Positions 1 to 10,619 of a DNA stretch of 64,000 nt are shown here, piece after piece. Position 1 is the stretch's first letter. Each line of letters opens with the position of its first letter. Source of the stretch: Dugong dugon. Lineage: Eukaryota; Chordata; Mammalia; Sirenia; Dugongidae. A program made the translations under genes and the position numbers. Location: positions 6,498,501-6,562,500 of the forward strand of contig CM057473.1 of NCBI GenBank assembly GCA_030035585.1, given 5' to 3'. The notes below the pieces were generated by a model. It was not told where the DNA came from, searched no databases, and was given only the letters and a program-made list of their open reading frames with translations.

Positions 1-323
1 TTTCTTACTGCACATTTTTTATTTTTTTAAATAAAGCTACTCACTGTTTTAATACTATTTACCTTAACTGAGCTGTTGAAAAAGATCACTGATTATTCAT
101 GCACATCACAAAGACACAGTTTGTTGAAATCAGTGCTCAACTGGGAGAAAACAAAGAAGTTCCTACGGAATATTGCTTTGAAGCCCAATATTCACATCTC
201 AATACACTTCTCAGTTGAAGTTGAGGAATACAGAAAATTCAGTAGTGTCAGACTACAGAGTATTGTCAATTCTATTTCATCCATGTCCTCATGTGTGCAC
301 AAGTGTGTATACAAGTATATATA
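1..323. other. AT-rich unique DNA, no gene seen
   Basis: I see no repeat family, splice-bounded reading frame or RNA gene here. The short open frames are chance. Confidence 0.5.
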
Positions 324-473
324 AACCAAAACAAGTCCTTCGTCATCAAGTTGATTCTGACTCATAGCCACCCTGTAGGACAGAATATAACTATCCCGTA
401 GGGTTTCCAAGGAATGGCCGGTGCCGAATTTTTGTTTAGCAGCTGAGGTCTTAATCACTGTGGCACCAGGCCT

Positions 474-475
<2 letters not shown>
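324..475 (-). repeat. AFROSINE-type SINE, antisense
   Basis: This is the reverse complement of the commonest repeat in the window. In sense orientation the family has a tRNA-Asn-like head (GCCCTGGTGGC..., GGCTGCTAACC at the anticodon arm, GTTCGAATCC at the B box), a body (CTTGGAAACCCTATGGGGC) and an RTE-like tail (CTATGAGTCGGAATCGACT). It is about 150 bp, non-coding, transcribed by Pol III and moved by LINE enzymes. This copy is full length but diverged and adjoins a CA repeat. Confidence 0.9.

Positions 476-527
<52 letters not shown>
475..527. repeat. (CA)n microsatellite
   Basis: About 26 uninterrupted CA units directly follow the 5' (tRNA) end of the antisense SINE. The VCVCV frame across it is an artefact. 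Confidence 0.97.
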
Positions 528-529
<2 letters not shown>

Positions 530-2070
530 ATGTGAAACCCATGTGAAATTGTGCACTACAGATTAGTCAGTAAAACAATTAAGCCCATGCGTGTCTTGCT
601 TACTGTAAGTCTGTGTGTAACTTGCTTACTGGTTAATCTGCCCCGTCCATAGGGTTTTCATTGGCTGGGTGGCACATTCGGCAGGTCACAGCAGCTTCCG
701 CCACTGTTATGGTGTACACATACTACACTCACACTTGGCTGATTCGAGCATTAACTTGTCTTCCTGATCACCACAGACTTTTGAGTTTGCAATCCCTGAT
801 ATAAATGCATGAAAAAATAACTCACAACACAGCAGTTAAATAGACTAAACCGCTGAATACGTGATCTGACCAAAGGGAATTGATTTCCGATATTATACAC
901 AGAAGAGTAGCCGTGGAAAGACTTTGATAGAGTGACATGGGCTGGACTGGAATAGAATTGCATATGGAAGAATATTCAGGTATGGGGAATGACATCGGTG
1001 AAGACATGAAAATTTGGACAAAGTCTATTCATTCTAATGGAGGAGGGTGCACATTCACCGAGAGATGTCAAAGAAAAGCAGAATATTTACCTGGACTCAG
1101 ACTTGGAAAGTCCATAATTGTCAGTCTTGGGAAACGGAATTTAATACCTCAAGTATTGGGTGAACCGTATTTTTTTTTTTGTTTTAGTTAAGTTGATGGT
1201 GAAAAAAATTAAGATATCACATAAATTACTTTTGTGGAAATTTGGCAATAAAAAAAGGAGAGAAATATGATGGCTGTGCAAAAAAAATAGATTGAATAAT
1301 TGATCATCGTTTTTTCTCATATTTAATTCATAATTAACGTGGTATATATTTTTGTATTTTTCTTATAAGTGGAGAAATGTCCTAGAAGCCCTAATACCAT
1401 GTCCTCAGAACATTATTTTGTTTGCAGTCTAAAAAACAACAAAAAAAGATACATACATTGCTCTCTTTCCCTAAACACATACAATCAGTATGTAAAGTTA
1501 CTGCAAATTTCACAAGTCAGTTCTAATTGCAGATATTTTTGTTTTCTCCAGCAATACTTTGGGAGTAAACTAACATAACACAAACATAACACATAACATC
1601 ACGTAATACTAAGACGAGTTTTTTAACTTACATATGTGATGAAATAGTTGCCACGTTGGGTTTCTATTTGGCTTTTTACTTTAAAAAAAAAAAAAAAGAT
1701 GACACTCATTTTAATGGTACTCTCCTTCAAGTGGTAGGAAAGAATGATGTAAAATTTTATTCCATTGCTCTTGTTTATGGTTATGGTGAAGAAAAACAGT
1801 GTGTGGTCAAATAGCACTAAATGCAGTTTACCTTGTAGATCTTCTTCATAAACAGGTCCATTCTGCTTCCAGGGAAAGTATCACAGGTAGGTAACATCAC
1901 CATTGTGTTTTTGTAAAAGTTGTGAGGGAAAAGCACTTGGAAGTGTATTGCTATTGCAGACTGGTATCTTATCAGTATGTTTGCCAAACATGCCCTCTCC
2001 GTGATATATTTTCATAAGTGCTGTGCTGATTTTTTTTTACAGCAACCTTTAAAAACGTTGGCATAGAGGC
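528..2070. other. Unique AT-rich DNA, no gene seen
   Basis: This is low-complexity single-copy DNA with short A and T runs. A faint SINE-like trace (CCATAGGGTTTTCATTGGCTG, about 650-670) is too short to call. No frame here has supporting splice sites. Confidence 0.45.
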
Positions 2071-2160
2071 ATTTATGCAAATACCTCAAGGGTTTGGGGG
2101 GGGGGGGAGGGCGGGGTTGGAAAACAAAGTAGAAGGCATGGAGTGTTATTTGCATAAAAA
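2071..2160. promoter_or_regulatory. Octamer pair flanking a G-run (candidate regulatory segment)
   Basis: ATGCAAAT lies at 2075-2082 and its reverse complement ATTTGCAT at 2148-2155. Between them a 12-base G-run (2096-2107) is followed by AGGGCGGGG. The two sites are perfect POU-family octamers facing each other, and the centre could form a G-quadruplex. A regulatory role is inference; octamers arise by chance in AT-rich DNA. Confidence 0.25.
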
Positions 2161-4384
2161 TTCAGAACTCTGCATATTTCATTTAACGTGCATTAGAATG
2201 GTCTTCTTTTTTCTTTTTTTTTCCAATCTTTCTGTTGAGGTCTAAACACGATGTCCTGTGCTAAAATAGAGTTGATAAGCTTCAAAAAGCCCATCCTTGC
2301 AGCATAACGTTACTATCGTCGTTACTATCATTATCGTACCTCCATCCTCCCTCTTTCCAGGCCTTTCCCAAGTTTAATCTTTTAATCTTCTTTTTTTTAA
2401 TTTGCTACCATCTGCAATTTTCTATAATTCCAAAATAAGCCTAAGTAGGCAACATTATTCAGAAGGGATCTAGGAAATTGCTTTGAATAAAATTGCTTAA
2501 AAGGAAAGAATGAAACAAATTTAATTAAGAAAATTATTCCATATACTGTTTATTTTAAACCATATTCACTCCATGAGAAAGCAAATAAATATAAATTAGT
2601 CAATGTCAAATTTTAATAGCAAATATTAAAACATTCAAACAGGAAATATTTACAAAGTTAAAAAAAAAACTAGAATACTGAGTTTTAGACCTATGGATTA
2701 CGTAATGGATTAATCTACTTTGAAATAGTAATTTTGTTACATAGGGCCTTAATAATATCCAGAAAAATTTCTTTACATAATGTAAGCTAAGAAAACTTGA
2801 AATTGCAGTTTTATTTCATTGCTAGAGGAGAGATAATGTGGGTTTTCTGTACTAGAGTTTATTTCAGAAGATATTGGAGATTTATCAGGTAAATGTGTTT
2901 AACAAAGCTTTCACGTAAAGGACTCTGGCAGAGAATTAGAAATCTATTAGAAGAATTATACATTAATACCCTAAGTTTAAAAATTGTATCAGGCTTAAAA
3001 TCCAATTCTTAGCTACACCAATAAACCACTGTCTTGGTCTGATCAGTTGTTAAAATGTATCAGATCAAATGTTTACTCAAAGACTTGAAAATGAAAGAAA
3101 TAGTAACATGCTTACTTTCAAAACCTTAAAAAGGAGTTCATAGGGCACTCTGATAACATAATGGATTCCTACTTGAATGCATTTAATGAAAAGTGGCCTT
3201 GAATTTACTGGAATTAGCTTAAGGGAATGTCCATGAAAGCAAAACCAATTTGATTTATTCAATAAAAATCCACTCAAATTGGAGGGAAACATTTGCTAAA
3301 AGAAACATCTTAAAGGTATATATTAAAATAAATAATAAGTAAAAGATTAAAGAAAAAAGATATAATTCATTCAATAACGTGTTTCTGACCTCTGTATACA
3401 CTTTTTGAAAAATTGTGAGAGTGTTTTAAATATCACTTTAATGTATATCAATGTATCCAGTATAATGTGGAAAATTTTAAAAGCCTACTGATCATTTAGC
3501 TTTTCAGAATTGGTCATTTCATTTTGCTCTTTTAACTTCTTGTAGAAGGATAATAGTTTTTATTTTCTAATTTTAGTTAAGTGGCCTTAATTCCTTTATT
3601 GTATTTCCCTCTTAAAAATACATGTCAAAGGCCTTCCAGGAAAATATTTCCAAATACAAAATCTAAAGTTCAAACAGTAAATTGTTATCCCTACCTTTTT
3701 TTTTTTTTTTTAACACAGTTCCCTAAACTTTAGCAAAAGAATTAATGCCATTTAGGAAAAGAGAGGCATTTAGATGGGAGTGTTTATGTGTTGTCTTTCT
3801 ACAAGAGGAAATGTGTAAATGATAAGAGTTATCAGCTGTAAAGTACCCACGGTAAATAAAGAAGTTTTTATTGGGAGCCTCTCTTAGTTTACTTTTGAAA
3901 GAATTGCTGTGTGGCTATCAGCAAAGATGTTGTGTGGGTCCTGAAAGGGTAAATGAAAAGGACAAGGAGGAAAATTACAAGAAGACAAAACAAGGTAGAC
4001 TACTGTAAGGAACAAGAAAATAATGAAAAACAGGCCAATAGGACAAAGGATAATAAAAGGAAGAAGGGAAGTGCATAGTATACTGTACACAAAATACATA
4101 AGAGATGGACCACTAAGAAAAAGAGATGAGGGTACTAGTAAAAAAAAAAAAAACCAGGGGTAGGGGGGTAACAAAGAGTGAAAACAACAGCAATGGAGGA
4201 AAGGCTGAGAGCAACAGAGACAAGTCAGTAATATGTGATTTGGCAAATATATATTCATAGTGTTTACAAGAAGGGGCAATAAGAGTATGTAGATTAAAAG
4301 AGCAAGATTAACCAAACTAGAGGAAGATACCACAGAACGTAGTTAAGAAAACACCTGTGAAAAGAGATGAACGGGAGTCCTTAG
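2161..4384. other. AT-rich single-copy DNA
   Basis: There is no recognisable repeat or exon. The stretch includes a T-run near 3695-3711 and a purine-rich part at 3900-4330, whose antisense frame is a composition artefact. Old unrecognised repeats may be present. Confidence 0.45.
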
Positions 4385-6115
4385 AAAAGGGTTGGCAAGC
4401 TATAGCCCAGAGCACAGATCTTGCCAGGGAGTTAACATTGTTTTTTACATTTTTAAAGGGTTGTTGAAAGAAGAAAGGAGAGAGAGAGGGAGGGAGGGGA
4501 AAAGAAAGAGAGAAGGAAGAAAGGAAAGAGGAAAGGAGGCAGGCAGGGAAGGAAAGAATGAGGAAGGAAGGAGGAAGGGAGGGAGGGAGGGAAGGAGGGA
4601 GAAATGGAGGGACGGAGGGAAGGAGGGAGAGACGGAGGGAGGGAGGGAAGGAGGGAAAGATGGAGGGAGGGAGGGAGGGAGAGACGGAGGGACGGAGGGA
4701 GGGAGGGAGAGACGGAGAGACGGAGGGAGGGAGGGAGAGACGGAGGGAGGGAGGGAGGGAGAGACGGAGGGAGGGAGGGAGAGACGGAGGGAGGGAGGGA
4801 AGGAGGGAGAGACGGAGAGACGGAGGGAGGGAAGGAGGGAGAGACGGAGAGACGGAGGGAAGGAGGGAGAGATGGAGAGACGGAGGGAGGGAGGGAGAGA
4901 CGGAGGGAGGGAGGGAGAGACGGAGAGACGGAGGGAGGGAGGGAAGGAGAGACGGAGGGAGGGACGGAGGGAGGGAGAGACGGAGGGACGGAGGGAGGGA
5001 GGGAGAGACGGAGGGAGGGAGGGAGGGAGGGAGGGAGGGAGAGACGGAGGGACGGAGGGAGGGAGAGACGGAGGGACGGTGGGAGGGAGGGAGAGACGGA
5101 GGGACGGAGGGAGGGAGGGAGAGACGGAGAGACGGAGGGAGGGAGGGAGAGACGGAGGGAGGGAGGGAGAGACGGAGAGACGGAGGGAGGGAGGGAGAGA
5201 CGGAGGGAGGGAGGGAAGGAGGGAGAGACGGAGGGACGGAGGGAGGGAGGGAGAGACGGAGAGACGGAGAGACGGAGGGAGGGAGAGTCGGAGAGACGGA
5301 GGGAGGGAGGGAGAGACGGAGGGAGGGAGGGAGAGACGGAGGGAGGGAGGGAGAGACGGAGGGAGGGAGGGAGAGACGGAGGGAGGGAGGGAGAGACGGA
5401 GGGAGGGAGGGAGAGACGGAGGGACGGAGGGAGGGAGGGAGAGACGGAGGGACGGAGGGAGAGACGGAGAGACGGAGGGAGAGTCGGAGAGACGGAGGGA
5501 GGGAGGGAGGGAGAGACGGAGAGACGGAGGGAAGGAGGGAGAGACGGAGGGAGGGAGGGAGAGACGGAGGGAGGGAGGGAGGGAGAGACGGAGAGACGGA
5601 GGGAGGGAGAGACGGAGGGAGGGAGGGAGGGAGGGAGAGACGGAGGGAGGGAGGGAGGGAGGGAGAGACAGAGGGAGGGAGGGAGAGACGGAGGGACAGA
5701 GGGAGGGAGGGAGAGACGGAGGGACGGAGGGAGAGACGGAGAGACGGAGGGAGAGTCGGAGAGACGGAGGGAGGGAGGGAGGGAGAGACGGAGAGACGGA
5801 GGGAAGGAGGGAGAGACGGAGGGAGGGAGGGAGAGACGGAGGGAGGGAGGGAGGGAGGGAGAGACGGAGAGACGGAGGGAGGGAGAGACGGAGGGAGGGA
5901 GGGAGGGAGAGACGGAGGGACGGAGGGAGGGAGGGAGAGACGGAGGGAGGGAGGGAGAAGGAAGGAAAGAAGGAAAGGAAGAAGTAAGGAGGAAAGGAAG
6001 GAAGGAAAGAAGAAAAATGGTGAAAAAATTCAGGCAACAGAAATCTTACGTGCCTTGCAAAAGCCTGCCATATTTACTATCTAGCACTTTATCGAAACAA
6101 GTTTGCCGACTCCTG
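4385..6115 (+). mobile_element. hAT-like nonautonomous DNA transposon split by a minisatellite
   Basis: The left arm (4385-4467) starts AAAGGGTTGGCAAGCTATAG and runs into TGTTTTTTACATTTTTAAAGG. The right arm (about 6029-6115) carries GCCATATTTACTATCTAGCA and ends AAGTTTGCCGACTCCTG. The ends are imperfect inverted repeats of the GGGGTTGGCAAAC type, known from an ancient mammalian hAT-type MITE of roughly 200 bp. The middle has been replaced or expanded into the 1.55-kb minisatellite. I found no clean 8-bp duplication. The exact family name is uncertain. Confidence 0.6.
4465..6018 (+). repeat. GGGA / GAGACGGA minisatellite with higher-order repeats
   Basis: About 1.55 kb is built from GGGA tetramers and the octamer GAGACGGA, often as a 20-bp unit that repeats perfectly around 5296-5420. 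The C of GACGG gives several dozen CpGs in an otherwise AT-rich area. A variant marker, GAGTCGGAG, at 5481 and 5753 begins two nearly identical blocks with a 272-bp offset; a third marker is at 5285. The edges decay into plain GGAA/GGGA. The 500-codon frames on both strands are only translations of the repeat. Confidence 0.97.
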
Positions 6116-6156
6116 GACTAGCAGAAAGGAAATGGTGTTGAAAGTGAAATATCAGA

Positions 6157-6400
6157 AAGAGGCAAATTCATAGAGACAGAAAGTAGATGAGAGGTTACAG
6201 TGGGCTGGCGTGGGATGGGGGAAAGGAGAGTTGTTGTTTAATGGATACAGAGTTTCTGTCTGTAATAAAAACAAGTTTTGGAGATAGATGATGACGATGG
6301 TTGCACAACATTGTGGATGAAACTAATTCTACTGTACGCTTAAAAATGGCAAAGTTTATGATATATATATTTTACCACAATAAAATAAAAAAAAATTTAA
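6157..6400 (+). mobile_element. L1M 3' end, sense
   Basis: The order of motifs is typical of old L1 3' ends: CATAGAGACAGAAAGTAGA, GGGGAAAGGAGAGTTGTTG, TTGCACAACATTGTGGATGA, CTGTACGCTTAAAAATGGC, then TTTTACCACAATAAAAT and an A-run. It is a non-coding, 5'-truncated fossil. Confidence 0.85.
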
Positions 6401-6571
6401 AAAGTGAGTGAGACAGTAAGGATTTCATGACATTATCGCAGTTTATGGACAGTTGGATAGTGATTGTATGTCTGTTTTTCGGATTATATTTGCATTTTGG
6501 GAGAACACTGAACTGGATCAGTTTGTCAAAGCGATAGGTCTTTGAAACGGCAAAAAAAATTCAACCATACC

Positions 6572-6766
6572 AAAAAATCTCATTGCTGTTGAGTCGATTT
6601 TGACCCATAGCAGCCCTATAGGACAGAGCAGAACTGTCCCTCCCACAGGGTTTCCAAGGCCATAATCTTTACAGAAGCAGACTGCCACATCTTTCCCCAT
6701 GGAGCAGCTGCTGGATTCAAACTGCTGACCTTTTGGTTAGCAGCTGAGAAGTTAACCACTGTGCCT
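6572..6766 (-). repeat. AFROSINE, longer subtype, antisense
   Basis: This has the same head and tail as the 150-bp form, plus about 45 bp between body and head. The extra segment (CATAATCTTTACAGAAGCAG...CATGGAGCAGCTG) marks a subtype seen again at 13.6, 18.9, 30.6, 46.5, 47.9 and 51.6 kb. Confidence 0.88.
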
Positions 6767-6980
6767 TTTTATACTTACCATAGAGACTGGAAAATAAAAG
6801 TTGTATGTGATCAAAAACTTCAATTAGAGAAACAAAGGTGCTTATGAAACTGAGCTTTTTAATAAAATCAGTAAATCCTAATTAAATAAGCCCTCCTCCT
6901 AAACCTCTGGGCACTACTGAGGAGTTTCTTTGGCTAGTATTCCATCTTTTAGTTTTAAATTTTAAAATCTAAACCCCTGA

Positions 6981-7131
6981 ACTATATGGACACATCATCA
7001 GGAAAGAGAAATCACTAGAAAAGGACATCATGTATGGTAGGGGGTCAGCAAAAACAAGGGAAATCCTCCAAGAGATGGATTGACCCAGCAGCCACAACAA
7101 AGGATTCAAACATACCAATAATTATGAAGAA
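6981..7131 (+). mobile_element. RTE 3'-part fragment
   Basis: The C-terminal coding part of an RTE is visible (GGACATCATGTATGGTAG..GGTCAGCAAAAAC and GATGGATTGACCCAGCAG). It lies directly upstream of the longer RTE copy in the same orientation and matches that copy at about 10.07-10.23 kb. Confidence 0.8.
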
Positions 7132-7144
7132 AGCACAAGTATAG

Positions 7145-10100
7145 GAAACATTTCTTTTTGTTATTAATAAGGTCATGCATCTGTCAGTTTGTTGTACTGT
7201 GGTGGCTTGCATGTTGCTGCGATGCTGGAAGCTATGCCACTTGTATTTCAAATACTGGCAGGGTCACCCATGGTGGACAGGTATCAGCAGAACTTCCAGA
7301 CGAAGATAGACTAGGAGGAAGGACCTGGTGATCTACTTCTGAAAACCTTATGAATAGCAGCAAAACATTATCTGATATAGTACCTGAAGATGAGCCCCTC
7401 AGGTTGGAAGGCACTCAAAACACAACCGGGAAAGAGCTGCTTCCTCAAAGTAGAGTGGACCTTAATGACATGGATGGAGTCAAGCTTTCGGGATCATCAT
7501 TTGCTGATGTGACAGGACTCAAAATGAGAAGAAACAGCTGCAAACATCCATTAATATAGGAACATGGAATGTACCAAGTATGACTCTAGGAAAACTGGAG
7601 GTCATCAAAAATAAAATGGAACACATAAACATCTATATCCTACGCGTTAGTGAGCTAAAATGGACTGGTATCGGCCATTTTCAATCAGACAATCATATGG
7701 TCTACTATGCCAGGAATGACAAATTGAAGAGGAATGATGTCAAAAAGAACATTTCAAGATCTGTCCTGAAGTACAAGGCTGTCAGTGATATGATAATATC
7801 CATACATTTACAAGGAAGACCAGTTAATACAACTATTATTCACATTTATGCACCAACCAGTAAGGCTGAAGTAATTGAATATGTTTATCAACTTCTGCAA
7901 TCTGAAATTGATCAAACACTCAATCAAGACACACTGATAATTACTGGTGACTGGAAACAAAGAAGGAACAGTGGTTGGAGAATATGGTCTTGGTGAAAGA
8001 AATGTTGCTGGAGATCACATGACAGAATTTTGCAAGACCAACGACTTCTTCGTTGCAAATACCTGTTTTCAACAACATAAATGGTGTCGGTACACATGGA
8101 CCTCTCCAGATGGTATACACAGGAATCAAATTGACTACATCTGTGGAAAGAGACAATGGAAAAGCAAAATATCAGTCAGAACAAAGCCAGGGGCTGACTG
8201 TAGAACAGATCATCAATTGCTCACATGCAAGTTCAAGTTGAAGCTGAAGAAAATTAGAACAAGTGGACGAGAGCCAAAGTGGGCCTTGAATATATCCCAC
8301 TGAATTTAGAGACCATATCAAAAGCAGATTTGATGCATTGAATGCTAATGACTGAAGATCAGATGAGTTGTGGAATGACATCAACGATATCATATGTGAA
8401 GAAAGCAAGAAGTCATTGAAAAGACAGGAAAGAAAGAAAAAAACAAAATGAATGTCAGAAGAGAATCTGAAGTTTGCGCTTGAAGTAGAAAAGCTAAAGT
8501 GAAAGGAGAAAATGATGAAGTAAGAGAGCTTAAGAGAAGATTTCAAAGGGCAGCTTGAGAAGAAAAAGTAAAGTATTATAATGTCATGTGCAAAAATCTG
8601 GAGTTGGAAAACGAAAAGGGAAGAACACGCTCAGCATCTCTCAAGCTGAAAGAACTGAAGAAAAAATTCAAGCCTTGAGTTGCAATATTGAAGAATTCAA
8701 CGGGGAAAATAGTAAATGACAAAGAAAGCATCAAAAGAAGATGGAAGGAATACACAGAGTTACTGTACCAAAAAGAATTGTTTGATGTTCAACCATTTTA
8801 GGAGGTAGCATATGATCAAGAACTGATGGCACTGAAGGAAGAAGTCCAAGCTGCACTGAAGGCACTGTCGAAAAACAAGCTCCAAGAACTGACGAAATAT
8901 CCGTTGAGATATTTCAACAAATGGATGTAGCACTGGAATTGCTCTCTTGTCTATGCCAAGAAATTTGGAAGACAGTTACCTGGCCAACTGACTAGAAGAG
9001 ATCCATATTTGTGCCCATTTCAAAGAACGGTGAGCCAACAGAATGCAGAAATTATTGAACAATATCATTAATATCACACATAGTAAAATTTTGCTGAAAA
9101 TCATTCAAAAGCAGTTGCAGAAGTACATCAGCAGGAAACTGCCAGAAATTTAAGCCTGAATAAGAAGAGGCTGTGGAACAAGGAATGTCATTACTAATGT
9201 CAGATGGATCTTGACCGAAAGCAGAGAATATCAGAAAGATGTTTACCTGTGATTTATTGACTATGCAAATGCATTCGACTGTGTGGATCATGACAAATTA
9301 TGGATAACATTGTGAAGAGTGGGAATTCCAAAACAATTATACTCTTGAGGAACCTGTACATAGAGTAAGAGGCAGTTGTTTGAACAGAACAAGAAGACAC
9401 TGAGTGGTTTAAAGTTAGGAAAGGTGCCCGTCAGGGTTGTATCTTTTCACCATACCTATAAAATCTGTATGCTTAGCAAATAATCTGAGATGTTGGACTA
9501 TATGAAAAAGAATGTGACATCAGGATTGGAGGAAGACTTGTTAACAACCTGTTGTGCAGGTTGACACAACCTTGTTTGCTGAAAGTGAAGAGGACTTGAA
9601 GCACTTACTGACGGAGATCAAAGACTACAGCCTTCAGTATGGATTAAACCTCAACTAAAGAAAACAAAAATCCTCGCGACTGGCCCAATAAGCATCATCA
9701 TGATAAATGGAGAAAATATTGAAGTTGTCAATGATTTCATTTTACTTGGGTCCACAATCAATGCCCAAGAAAGCAGTAGTCAATAAATCAAATGTTGTAT
9801 TGCATTGGACAAATCTGCTTCTAAAGATCTCTTTAGTGTTAAAAAGCATAGATGTCACTTTAAGGACTAAAGTGCACCTGACTCAAGCCATAATGTTTTC
9901 AATCACCTCATATGCGTACAAAAGCTGGACAATGAATAAGGAAGACCAAAGAAAAATTGATGCCTTTGAATTATGGTGTTGGTGGAGAATATTGAATATA
10001 CCCAACAAATCTGTCTTGGAAGAAATACAGCCAGAATGCTCCTTAGAAGCAAGGATGGAGAGACTTGTCTTACATACGTTGGACATGTTGTCAGGAGGGA

Positions 10101-10296
10101 CCAGTCCCTGTAGAAGGACATCATGCTTGGTAAAGTAGAGGGTCAGTGAAAAAGAGAAAGACCCTCAAAAAGATAGATTGACATAGTGGCTGCAACAATG
10201 GGCTCAAGCATAACAACTATTGTGAGGATGGCGCAGGACTGGGCAGTGTTTTGTTCTGTGGGTCGGAACAGACTCGATGGCAGGTAACAACAATAA
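7145..10296 (+). mobile_element. Nearly full-length RTE (BovB-like) LINE
   Basis: This element of about 3.15 kb has the 5' region (GTCACCCATGGTGGACAGG), an endonuclease region, a reverse transcriptase region and a 3' tail ending ACAGACTCGATGGCAGGTAACAACAATAA. The length suits a complete RTE. It lacks a long poly-A, as RTE elements do, and ends in a short CAA/TAA repeat. Stops and frameshifts make it inactive. Related 3' fragments occur at 19.3, 37.8, 48.5, 52.5, 58.0 and 63.5 kb. Confidence 0.92.
7350..10138 (+). pseudogene. RTE endonuclease-reverse transcriptase, broken
   Basis: The intact protein would nick the target and reverse-transcribe its own RNA there. In order: an N-terminal part (7350-7559); an AP-type endonuclease with GTWNVPS near 7558 and SELKWTG near 7651; the endonuclease C-terminus (7947-8303) with RNQIDYICG and the histidine of RTDHQL; an RT core with DYANAFDCVDHDKLW at 9259; RQGCIFSPYL followed by a stop near 9470; and a C-terminal part (9707-10138) with SYAYKSWTMNKEDQRKIDAF. 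The YADDT site near 9560 is destroyed by a substitution and a one-base shift. Coding is spread over several frames, so no function remains. Confidence 0.9.
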
Positions 10297-10602
10297 GGTC
10301 ACAATGAGTTGGAAATGACTCTGCAGGAACTAATAATAACATTCCATGCTATACAGGGCATTTAACTATTTCAAAGTATACAAATCCCTATATAAAACAA
10401 ACTCCTCAATCCACGAATGGATGATCCCTACAAGCAAAGACCTAATTCTCTGTGATCATATATCATTTCTATTTTATAAACTTAATCTGCACTTCCTCTT
10501 TAAAATCAATCACTCATAAATTCTCTGCATTTATCATGGGTTGTCCAACTTTGAAAACTAGTCTAAGAAGTTTTGTTAAGGGCAGTGGCGTGCTTATGTT
10601 TC
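10297..10602. other. Unique AT-rich spacer
   Basis: Nothing recognisable lies between the RTE 3' end and the L1 target duplication. Confidence 0.5.
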
Positions 10603-10619
10603 AAAAAACCCTGATTTTT
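10603..10619. repeat. Target-site duplication, left copy (truncated L1)
   Basis: AAAACCCTGATTTTT here matches AAAGCCCTGATTTTT at 12274-12289, with one difference in about 15 bases. It marks the 3' side of the antisense L1. Confidence 0.8.

Noticed and set aside
192-527. 111-codon antisense frame starting with alternating Val/Cys
   Set aside because: The start is the (CA)n repeat and the rest is an antisense SINE.
3884-4333. 149-codon antisense frame that looks like several membrane segments
   Set aside because: The + strand is purine-rich, so the antisense is Leu/Phe/Ser/Pro-rich by composition alone. No splice context or conservation argument is available.
4600-5950. CRISPR-like periodicity
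   Set aside because: Units are contiguous with no unique spacers, and the DNA is mammalian.
4392-6121. Four overlapping open frames of 505-531 codons on both strands (Arg/Glu/Gly-rich or Ser/Pro/Leu-rich)
   Set aside because: They are translations of the GGGA/GAGACGGA minisatellite. Its units simply lack stop codons in several frames on both strands.
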